Positions 41,755 through 49,202 of a stretch of DNA of 64,000 nucleotides are shown piece by piece (the first letter of the stretch is position 1; each line of letters begins with the position of its first letter). The notes below the pieces were generated by a model. The model had not been told where the DNA came from. It was given only the letters and a program-made list of their open reading frames with translations, and searched no databases. A program made the position numbers and the translations under genes. Location: the NCBI GenBank assembly GCA_949879025.1, contig CATLBO010000002.1, positions 1-64,000 of the forward strand. The letters are read 5' to 3'. This stretch comes from an uncultured Hungatella sp. (lineage in GTDB: Bacteria; Bacillota; Clostridia; Lachnospirales; Lachnospiraceae).

Positions 41755-43149
41755 CTATGGTGTCCCGGTTTTTGTCAAATACTCATCAATCCCTCTGGCA
41801 CCTGCCCGCCCCGCCTCCATGGCAAGAATTACCGTGGCAGCCCCGGTCACTGCATCTCCTCCGGCATACACGCCCCTTTTGCTGGTCTTCCCGTTAACCT
41901 CTTCTGCCACAATGCATTTTTTCCTATTCACTTCCAGTCCCTTAGTAGTTCCGGAGATCAGAGGGTTTGGCGAAGTTCCCAAGGACATAATTACCGTATC
42001 CGCATCAATCACAAACTCCGAACCCTTAACAGGTACCGGCCGCCTTCTCCCGGAACTATCCGGCTCACCCAGTTCCATGCGGATACACCGCATTCCCTTC
42101 ACCCATCCGTTGCCATCTGTCAGAATTTCCGTAGGATTAGTCAGCAGATCAAAGATAATCCCCTCTTCCTTGGCATGATGGACTTCCTCCGCCCTGGCCG
42201 GAAGCTCTGCCTCACTTCTTCTGTACACAATATGCACATCAGCTCCCAGGCGCAGTGCCGTCCTGGCTGCATCCATAGCCACATTGCCGCCGCCCACTAC
42301 GGCCACTTTCTTACCTGCCGCAATAGGCGTGTCATAATCATCCCGGAACGCTTTCATAAGATTGCTTCTGGTCAGATATTCATTGGCTGAGAACACTCCA
42401 TTTGCATTTTCCCCTGGAATCCCCATAAACATAGGAAGTCCTGCGCCGGACCCGATAAATACGGCGTCAAATCCATCTTCCTCCAAAAGCTGGTCAATGG
42501 TCACCGATTTTCCGATAATCACATTTGTCTCAATCTTTACACCCAATTTTTTTACATTTTCAATCTCCGGCTTCACCACGTTTTCTTTTGGAAGGCGGAA
42601 CTCTGGAATCCCGTAGATCAGTACGCCGCCAGGCTCATGAAGAGCCTCAAAAATAGTCACCTCATACCCCTTCTTAGCTAAATCCCCGGCACAGGTCAGC
42701 CCTGCCGGGCCAGAACCGATGACAGCCACTTTTTTTCCGTTGGTATGTTCAGGCTTATCCGGCACAACTCCATTTTCCCTGAACCAGTCTGCCACAAACC
42801 GCTCCAGTTTGCCGATGGAAACCGATTCTCCCTTTATTCTGCGGATGCACTGTCCTTCGCACTGGCTTTCCTGCGGACAGACACGGCCGCACACGGCGGG
42901 AAGGGCTGAAGACTCGGCAATGACCTTTGCCGCTTCATGAAAATTGCCTTCCTTGACCTGCCGGACAAATCCCGGTATGTCAATGGCTACCGGACAGCCT
43001 TTTATGCACTTGGCGTTCTTACAGTCTAAGCATCTGGAGGCCTCTTTCATAGCCTCCTCTTTATTATATCCAAGACAAACCTCATGAAAATTTGCGGCCC
43101 TTGTTTTCGGATCTTGTTCCCGAACCGGAACTTTTTTTAACATATCCAT
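41755..43149 (-). CDS. NfnB/GltA-type NADPH-binding flavoprotein (large subunit)
   Basis: A 464-residue GltD-like flavoprotein. N-terminal Fe-S cysteines: ASRCLDCKNAKCIKGCPV near 36-54 and CGRVCPQESQCEGQC near 85. FAD-binding VAVIGSGPAGLTCAGDLAKKGYEVTIFEA begins near 143; NAD(P)-binding VAVVGGGNVAMDAART near 284; ADTVIMSLGTSPNP near 392. With the PyrK-like partner upstream it forms NfnAB (also called SudAB), which couples NADH, NADPH and ferredoxin by flavin-based bifurcation. GltA alone is the alternative label. The ATG at 43147-43149 follows TGGAGGAG. It follows xdh in a leftward operon. Confidence 0.88.
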   Translation of the reverse strand: MDMLKKVPVREQDPKTRAANFHEVCLGYNKEEAMKEASRCLDCKNAKCIKGCPVAIDIPGFVRQVKEGNFHEAAKVIAESSALPAVCGRVCPQESQCEGQCIRRIKGESVSIGKLERFVADWFRENGVVPDKPEHTNGKKVAVIGSGPAGLTCAGDLAKKGYEVTIFEALHEPGGVLIYGIPEFRLPKENVVKPEIENVKKLGVKIETNVIIGKSVTIDQLLEEDGFDAVFIGSGAGLPMFMGIPGENANGVFSANEYLTRSNLMKAFRDDYDTPIAAGKKVAVVGGGNVAMDAARTALRLGADVHIVYRRSEAELPARAEEVHHAKEEGIIFDLLTNPTEILTDGNGWVKGMRCIRMELGEPDSSGRRRPVPVKGSEFVIDADTVIMSLGTSPNPLISGTTKGLEVNRKKCIVAEEVNGKTSKRGVYAGGDAVTGAATVILAMEAGRAGARGIDEYLTKTGTP

Positions 43150-43208
43150 AATCTCCTCCATTCCACAAAAAACATATTTCCGACATCTGAATTTACGTGC
43201 TTTTGGGC

Positions 43209-44090
43209 CTAATGGCAATGACCGCACCCTCCATGGTGAGTATCTCCTTCATTCAGTTTCAGTACAGCGCGCCCTTCCTCTGTACGATACATTTGCTGCC
43301 TCTTCATAGCTTCGTCAAAGTTCACTTTGTGGCCGTCAAATTCCGGTCCGTCGACACAGGCAAATTTCACTTCCTCCCCAACCGTCAGGCGGCAGGCGCC
43401 ACACATTCCTGTGCCGTCTACCATAATAGGGTTCATACTGACAATTGTAGGGATATTCAGTTTTTTCGTAAGCAGGCATACGAATTTCATCATGATCATA
43501 GGGCCGATAGCTACACAGATGTCGTAATGTCTGCCCTGATTTTCCACTAAATCCTTTACCACATCAGTAACCATGCCTTTTTGTACATAAGAACCATCAT
43601 CAGTGGTTATGTAAAGATTCCCGGCCACTGCTTTCATCTCTTCTTCCAGAATCAGCATATCCTTTGTTTTTGCTCCTGCCACAACGTCTGCGTCAATACC
43701 ATGGGTTCTTAACCATTTTACCTGGGGATATACAGGCGCAGCACCCACTCCTCCTGCCACAAACAGCATTCTCTTCTTCTTCAAAGCTTCCAAATCCTCA
43801 TGGACAAATTCTGACGGTCTTCCAAGAGGGCCTGCAAAATCCCGGAAACTGTCCCCGGTTCTCAGCGCAGCCATTTTCTGGGTAGAAGCCCCTGCAATCT
43901 GAAATACGATGGTAACAATTCCTGTCCCTCTGTCATAATCGCAGATAGTCAGAGGAATCCTCTCTCCTGCTTCATCCATTTTTACAATAACAAATTCTCC
44001 CGGCTCACAGGCCTTGGCTACTCTGGGCGCTTCCACGTCCATGAGGTAGATTTTCTCTGCCAGCTGCCGGGCTTTGACGATCTTATACAT
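43209..44090 (-). CDS. NfnA/SudB-type FAD/[2Fe-2S] subunit (PyrK-like)
   Basis: A 293-residue ferredoxin reductase-like protein. FAD domain: PLTICDYDRGTGIVTIVFQ near residue 46. NAD domain: MLFVAGGVGAAPVYPQVKWL near 110. [2Fe-2S] cysteines: GTGMCGACRLTVGEEVKFACVDGPEFDG near 222-250. The C-terminus ends with GGCGHCH, a Cys/His tail that is unusual and could bind metal. It lies between xdh and nfnB and would feed or drain electrons from purine oxidation. Confidence 0.88.
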   Translation of the reverse strand: MYKIVKARQLAEKIYLMDVEAPRVAKACEPGEFVIVKMDEAGERIPLTICDYDRGTGIVTIVFQIAGASTQKMAALRTGDSFRDFAGPLGRPSEFVHEDLEALKKKRMLFVAGGVGAAPVYPQVKWLRTHGIDADVVAGAKTKDMLILEEEMKAVAGNLYITTDDGSYVQKGMVTDVVKDLVENQGRHYDICVAIGPMIMMKFVCLLTKKLNIPTIVSMNPIMVDGTGMCGACRLTVGEEVKFACVDGPEFDGHKVNFDEAMKRQQMYRTEEGRAVLKLNEGDTHHGGCGHCH

Positions 44091-44193
44091 CTGCTTCCTC
44101 CCGTCTTACCATGCCATACACATGCAAATATAATATATGCATTTTCCCAGCCGCTCCATATCTGTAAGCGGCTGGGAGATAAATCAATAATAT

Positions 44194-46755
44194 TTATTTT
44201 GTCTTCTTATAATATGTATCCTGCAACGGCATTGTTGTCCGCAGTTTTCCATCCAGTCGGTAATATGCATGAGCACAGGCAGCTCCTGTAGGAATCATGC
44301 ATAGTTCCCCGCATCCCTTTGCCCCATAAGCCAGCGGAATCTTCCCCGGCCCCTGAACCAGCTTAACCTCAAGCTTCGGCACGTCTGTTGCCCGCATCAG
44401 TCCCAGCGTGCCCAGCTTGGTTTTGCAGTATCCATCCACACACTTAAACTCCTCTGTCAAGGCGTATCCAAGTCCCATAACCATCCCGCCTTCAATCTGA
44501 CCTTCCACGGACTGGATATTTACCGGAGTTCCCACATCATAGGCAGCCACCACTTTCTCGATCTTTCCATTTTCATCTGGAAACACCACCTGTACTCCAT
44601 AGCTGTAGCTTACATGGCGCACTGGGAATTCTTTGGTGGAAGTCAGGCCATCTGTCATAGGATGGTATTCTCCGTAATATTCCTTTCCTTCCAAGTCAGC
44701 CAATGCCTTTCCTTCATCCATATCCTTCTTAAGCTTCTCTGCAGCTATTCTTGTGGCTTCCCCGGTTACCACAGTCTGACGGGATGCAGTGCTGGTACCG
44801 GAATCCGGGGTTGTCAAAGTGTCCGCATCTTCATGAATTACCAGGCTTGGATCAATGCCGGCTGCTTCACAGAGTATGGTCTTGCACATAATGGCTATTC
44901 CCTGACCCATACAAGCTGCAGAGGTAAGCACATGTACCCTGCCGCCTTTTACTGCAAGCCTGCATCTCCCGCTGTCAATAATGCCCACACCTTTTCCGCT
45001 GTTCTTCCATCCCAGGGCAATACCTGCATTAGGATTGGACTCAAAAATTTCTTTCACTGCCTCCAGGCATTCCACAGCTCCTGTACTTTCATCTGCAATC
45101 TGGCCATTTGGCAGGATCTGGCCTGGGCGGATGGCGTTTCGGTAACGGATCTCCCACGGAGAAATGCCTGCCTTTTCAGCCAGAAGATTCAGGTTCTGCT
45201 CCATGGCAAAATTACTCTGGGCCGCTCCGAATCCCCGGAAGGCTCCTGACACCATATTATTGGTATAAACCGACATTCCCAAAATGTCCACGTTCTGGTA
45301 ATTATAAGGCCCAGCTGCATGAGTGCAGGCACGGTCAAGCACCGGGCCGCCCAGGGATGCATAGGCTCCTGTGTCAGCAATGATAACAGCCTTCATTCCT
45401 GTCAGGATTCCGTTTTCATCACAGGCCGTCGTAATCTCGATTTCCATGGGATGGCGCTTGGTATGGTAAGCCAGGCTTTCCTGTCTGGTAAACTTTACCT
45501 TTACCGGCTTCTTGGTATACCAGGCCATCAGCGCCGCATGATGCTGTACACTCATGTCCTCCTTTCCCCCAAAACCGCCGCCTACCAGCATAGAATGGCA
45601 ACGGACTTTTTCCCTGGGGATTTTAAGCATCCCTGCAATCTCCCGCTGCTCATCATATACAGACTGTCCGCCTGTATACACAAGAAGCCCGTCCTCGCCC
45701 TCCGGCAGCGCAACAGCACACTCCGGCTCCATAAATGCATGTTCCTGATGGGGTGTCTTATATTTCCTTGTAACCACATATTTTGCATTGGCAATAGCTG
45801 TCTTCACATCCCCGTTTACAAGGGTGGATTTACTCATAATATTTCCGTCCTCATGGATCAGAGGAGCGTCTCCCCGAAGGGCATCCTGGGGTGTTGTTAT
45901 GGGGGTCAGCTCCGTGTAGTCTACCTCAACCAGGGAAACCACCTCTTCCAGGCTTTCCTTCCTGCTTACTGCCACCAAAGCCAGGCAGTCTCCCACATAT
46001 CGGGTAATATCACCTTCCCCCAGCAGCACATCCCAGTCCTTTTTCATATGTCCAATCACATTATCCGGCACATCTTTTTTCAATAGAATACGGACACAGT
46101 CCGGGTGAGCCAGGGCTTTTGAAATGTTGATTTTATTTACTCTTGCACGGGGGTATTTGGAGCGAACTGCTTTTGCATGAAGCATCCCTTCAAATTCTAA
46201 ATCATCCACATATTTTCCGGTTCCATTTACTTTCCCTGCTGCATCCGGACGGTTAAAATGCTCATTCATGTGCAGCGTTTTCGGGTTCTGGGGAATTGCC
46301 AGATTCTCACGGAAATATTTTCCGGCCATAAGAATGGCCTCCTCAATCTTCTTGTAACCTGTACAGCGGCAGATATTTCCCCGGATTGCCTTTTTCACAT
46401 CACCCACCGCAGGATCTGGATTTTTATCAAGAAGCCCTTTAGCGCAAATTACCATGCCTGGAATACAGAAGCCGCACTGTACTGCGCCTGCCGCCGCAAA
46501 GCAGTATTCATACACTTCCCGCTCCCGCTGGCTTAATCCCTCTACTGTCACAACAGATTTTCCCACAAATTTAGAAACCTTTTGGACACAGGCTTTTATG
46601 GCCCTGCCGTCCACCAGGACTGTACATGTACCGCAGGCGCCTTCGCTGCATCCATCCTTTGCCGAAGTAATCTTCAAATCATCTCTCAAAAATGACAGCA
46701 AAGTTTTGTCTGTCTCGGAATATACGGTCTTTCCGTTAATGTATAATTCGAACAT
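44194..46755 (-). CDS. xdhD: Selenium-type xanthine dehydrogenase, fused [2Fe-2S] and molybdopterin subunits (XdhD-like)
   Basis: An 853-residue molybdenum hydroxylase. Residues 1-75 are a plant-type [2Fe-2S] domain (CSEGACGTC, Cys 36, 41, 44; then Cys 56). Residues 76-150 carry the helical [2Fe-2S] domain (QCGFC and CRC). From about 160 onward is the Mo-binding body, with MLVGGGFGGKEDMSV near 390, GAFRGFGAAQSNFA near 508 and the catalytic-Glu region AYGAKGCGELCMIP near 815. It interconverts xanthine and urate or hydroxylates related purines. The FAD subunit of classical XDH is missing, so electrons must go elsewhere, perhaps NfnAB or YgfK. AAGGAGG precedes the ATG. Confidence 0.92.
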   Translation of the reverse strand: MFELYINGKTVYSETDKTLLSFLRDDLKITSAKDGCSEGACGTCTVLVDGRAIKACVQKVSKFVGKSVVTVEGLSQREREVYEYCFAAAGAVQCGFCIPGMVICAKGLLDKNPDPAVGDVKKAIRGNICRCTGYKKIEEAILMAGKYFRENLAIPQNPKTLHMNEHFNRPDAAGKVNGTGKYVDDLEFEGMLHAKAVRSKYPRARVNKINISKALAHPDCVRILLKKDVPDNVIGHMKKDWDVLLGEGDITRYVGDCLALVAVSRKESLEEVVSLVEVDYTELTPITTPQDALRGDAPLIHEDGNIMSKSTLVNGDVKTAIANAKYVVTRKYKTPHQEHAFMEPECAVALPEGEDGLLVYTGGQSVYDEQREIAGMLKIPREKVRCHSMLVGGGFGGKEDMSVQHHAALMAWYTKKPVKVKFTRQESLAYHTKRHPMEIEITTACDENGILTGMKAVIIADTGAYASLGGPVLDRACTHAAGPYNYQNVDILGMSVYTNNMVSGAFRGFGAAQSNFAMEQNLNLLAEKAGISPWEIRYRNAIRPGQILPNGQIADESTGAVECLEAVKEIFESNPNAGIALGWKNSGKGVGIIDSGRCRLAVKGGRVHVLTSAACMGQGIAIMCKTILCEAAGIDPSLVIHEDADTLTTPDSGTSTASRQTVVTGEATRIAAEKLKKDMDEGKALADLEGKEYYGEYHPMTDGLTSTKEFPVRHVSYSYGVQVVFPDENGKIEKVVAAYDVGTPVNIQSVEGQIEGGMVMGLGYALTEEFKCVDGYCKTKLGTLGLMRATDVPKLEVKLVQGPGKIPLAYGAKGCGELCMIPTGAACAHAYYRLDGKLRTTMPLQDTYYKKTK

Positions 46756-46817
46756 CTGACGCTCCTCCTTTTAAATTATTAATAATTTCTCATTGTAATA
46801 ATTTTTTATTTTTTCTC

Positions 46818-46846
46818 TTGAAATTTTCTCTCCATCATGGGATAAT
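46818..46846 (+). promoter_or_regulatory. Promoter of YheO-type regulator 2
   Basis: TTGAAA (46818-46823), 17 bp, GATAAT (46841-46846). The spacer starts TTTTC and ends with CATCATG just before the -10, as in regulator 1. An AT-rich tract with TAATAATTTTTTATTTTT lies upstream. Confidence 0.75.
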
Positions 46847-46932
46847 AAAGAAACCTTATCTTTGCCTGAGACAATGACCGAAGTAAACCTGCATGCGCCC
46901 GGATGTGGACGCAGCACCATACAAGAAAGTCC

Positions 46933-46996
46933 GACGGGCACATTTGGCATCTCTGAATTTATGCCGCCTAATCGGCGGCGGGACTTTTAAAGTAAC
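46933..46996 (+). promoter_or_regulatory. Leader element copy B, before regulator 2
   Basis: GACGGGCACATTT is followed by the hairpin GCCGCC-TAATC-GGCGGC (46963-46979) and the palindrome ACTTTTAAAGT. The second half (46953-46996) matches copy C at 61344-61388 with two differences. Confidence 0.8.
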
Positions 46997-47022
46997 CAGC
47001 ACATCAGAAAGGAACTTTTCCC

Positions 47023-47721
47023 ATGACCCCTTCCATCCTCCATCAATACACACTTTTAGTAAATTTTCTCGGCAAAACTCTTGGCCCTGACTATGAAGTG
47101 GTACTTCATGATATTACCTGCGAACCCAGCAAAGTCATTGCCATTGCCAACAGCCATATCAGCGACAGGACTGTAGGCAGCCCTACCACCAATGCTGCCC
47201 TGCAGATGCTCGCCGCAAATTCCTACAAAACCAACAATTACTTGTATAACTACCAGGTATCCACAGAAGACGGACGTATCCTCCGCGCTTCCACCATGTT
47301 CATCAAAGATAACGACGGCAGCCCTATTGGGCTTCTGGGAATTAATTTTGATGACAGCCGATACAAAGATTTCTGTAAAACGCTTCTTACCAATATTCAC
47401 CCTGATGAGTTTTTAAAAGTAATCCCTGCCTTTTCTCCAACCAGTACCTCTTTCTTGGAAAATCCGGCAGCCCAGCCAGACTCTCTGTCCGACGATTTTT
47501 CCATGGATATATCCACTCTAATGGAGAAATCTTTTAACACTGTTACCGTCTCCTTAGCCACTCCATTGGAACGTTTAAATCAGCAGGAAAAAAGGACTAT
47601 TGTCCAAAAGCTGCAAGAACGGGGCGTTTTCAAGCTGAAAGGCGGTATTTCGTTTGTTGCCAAACGTCTCTCCTGTTCCCCGGCCACTGTGTACCGTTAC
47701 TTAGGCGAACTGGAAAACTGA
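47023..47721 (+). CDS. YheO/DauR-type PAS-HTH transcriptional regulator 2
   Basis: A 232-residue paralogue of regulator 1, the same length and nearly collinear: PAS-like N-terminus (LGPDYEVVLHDITCEPSKV, GRILRASTMFIKDNDGSPIG) and the DauR-type HTH at the C-terminus, whose last 25 residues are identical to regulator 1. The main differences are in residues 130-160. It is divergent from the xdh-nfn operon and converges on hyuA, at the centre of the purine island. The identical recognition region suggests both regulators read the same DNA sites but respond to different ligands or levels. Confidence 0.9.
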   Translation: MTPSILHQYTLLVNFLGKTLGPDYEVVLHDITCEPSKVIAIANSHISDRTVGSPTTNAALQMLAANSYKTNNYLYNYQVSTEDGRILRASTMFIKDNDGSPIGLLGINFDDSRYKDFCKTLLTNIHPDEFLKVIPAFSPTSTSFLENPAAQPDSLSDDFSMDISTLMEKSFNTVTVSLATPLERLNQQEKRTIVQKLQERGVFKLKGGISFVAKRLSCSPATVYRYLGELEN

Positions 47722-47741
47722 AAAATTCTTATCTATACTGA

Positions 47742-47782
47742 TACTGCCTTGCAAAATTCATAAAAATGAACCCAAGGCAGTA
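47742..47782. terminator. Hairpin between convergent regulator 2 and hyuA
   Basis: TACTGCCTTG (47742-47751) pairs perfectly with CAAGGCAGTA (47773-47782); TTCAT/ATGAA with an AAAA loop nests inside. U-tails are poor. The same 10-bp arms close the long hairpin at 21728-21862. Confidence 0.55.
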
Positions 47783-47808
47783 CCACTGTGTATCTGAAAA
47801 GCTTTCCG

Positions 47809-49176
47809 TTAAATGGCTGTCACATAGTTCCCTTCATAGGCCTTCTCAATCACGCCGTCCCTTGCTGCCAGCATTCCCCTCAGATACACCTGCTCCGCCC
47901 TGCCTTTCAGGTGTGTTCCTTCTAAGGGACAGTAATCAGCCGCTGACTGGTGGGTCTCTGCCGACAATGTCCATTCTGTCTGCGGATTCCACACCACCAG
48001 ATCCCCGTCGCTTCCCGGCGCAATGACGCCCTTTCGGGGATACAGGCCATACAGTCTGGCCGGGTTCTCTGCAAGGTAACCGCACATTTGCTCCAGGCTA
48101 ATCCTGCCCTGGCTTACTCCGAAATGGTAAATCAGTCCCGGCCGTTCCTCTGCTCCAGGCATTCCACAGGGTGTCCTGGAAAAATCCTCTGCCCCCATAT
48201 TTTTCTGTTCTGCCGTAAAGCTGCAGTGGTCTGTGGCAATGGTCTGAATCTGTCCCTCCGCCAAAGCTTTCCACAGGATCTGCTGATCCTCTTCCCCGCG
48301 CAAAGGCGGGGCAATCAGGTATTTTCTCGCTTCCCGGTCTGTCAAATTATATCGGCTTTGATCCATCAAAAGGTACTGGGGGCAAGTCTCAACAAACACC
48401 TGCTGCCCTTGCTGCCTGGCTTGCCTTATCTCCTCATACCCTTCCTTAGAACTCAAATGAACAATCATTACAGGCGCATCTGCACAAGCAGCAATTTTTA
48501 AAACACGGCTTACTGCCTCTGCTTCTGCAAGTCTGGGTCTGGTCCATGGGTAATCAGAAACTCTTTTCCTGCTTCCCCTATCCTTCAGCACCTGCTCCAG
48601 CCGTGCGTCAATGATTCCCTTATTTTCGCAGTGTACTCCCGCAATTCCTCCCAATTCCTTCACCCTGGAAAAAATCTGATAAATGGTTTTGTCATCCACC
48701 ACCATGCTGTCATAGGTGGTGTACAGTTTAAATGATCGAATACCATTTGCTGTCACCGTCTCCATCTCACGGCTCACGCTGTCATTCCAGTCAGACAAAG
48801 CCAGATGAAACGCATAATCACAGCTTGCTTTTCCTTCTGCCTTTTCGTGCCAGCGGTCAAGGGCAAATTTAAGGCTTTCTCCCCGGTTTTGTGTAGCAAA
48901 ATCTACAATGCATGTAGTCCCTCCTGAAAGCTCTGCCTTTGTCCCGGTTTCAAACCCGTCAGCAGTCACCGTACCCGACACCTCCAAGTCCATATGAGTG
49001 TGAGCGTCGATAAATCCAGGAAAAATATATTTTCCTGTCACATCAATCTTCTTGGCATCCCCTGCCTCCAGGTTCATTCCAACCGCCTTAATTTTTCCGT
49101 CTTCCAACAGGACATCAGCTTTTCTGACCCCAGTCCCGGAAACCACTAAACCTCCGTGGAATAATCGTCCTTCCAT
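47809..49176 (-). CDS. hyuA: Dihydropyrimidinase/hydantoinase HyuA
   Basis: A 455-residue cyclic amidohydrolase: FPGFIDAHTHMDLEVSG near 53, carboxylated Lys in SFKLYTTYDSM near 148, GGIAGVHCEN near 177, MIVHLSSKEG near 234 and IATDHCSFTAEQKN near 308 (metal Asp). HyuA homologues are part of the conserved gut purine-degradation set, presumably opening a ring made from reduced urate. It is the last gene of the NCS2-ssnA-ygfK-hyuA operon, 26 bp after ygfK, with AGGGGG before the ATG. Confidence 0.9.
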   Translation of the reverse strand: MEGRLFHGGLVVSGTGVRKADVLLEDGKIKAVGMNLEAGDAKKIDVTGKYIFPGFIDAHTHMDLEVSGTVTADGFETGTKAELSGGTTCIVDFATQNRGESLKFALDRWHEKAEGKASCDYAFHLALSDWNDSVSREMETVTANGIRSFKLYTTYDSMVVDDKTIYQIFSRVKELGGIAGVHCENKGIIDARLEQVLKDRGSRKRVSDYPWTRPRLAEAEAVSRVLKIAACADAPVMIVHLSSKEGYEEIRQARQQGQQVFVETCPQYLLMDQSRYNLTDREARKYLIAPPLRGEEDQQILWKALAEGQIQTIATDHCSFTAEQKNMGAEDFSRTPCGMPGAEERPGLIYHFGVSQGRISLEQMCGYLAENPARLYGLYPRKGVIAPGSDGDLVVWNPQTEWTLSAETHQSAADYCPLEGTHLKGRAEQVYLRGMLAARDGVIEKAYEGNYVTAI

Positions 49177-49202
49177 AAATAAGCCCCCTGACCATCAAAA
49201 AA

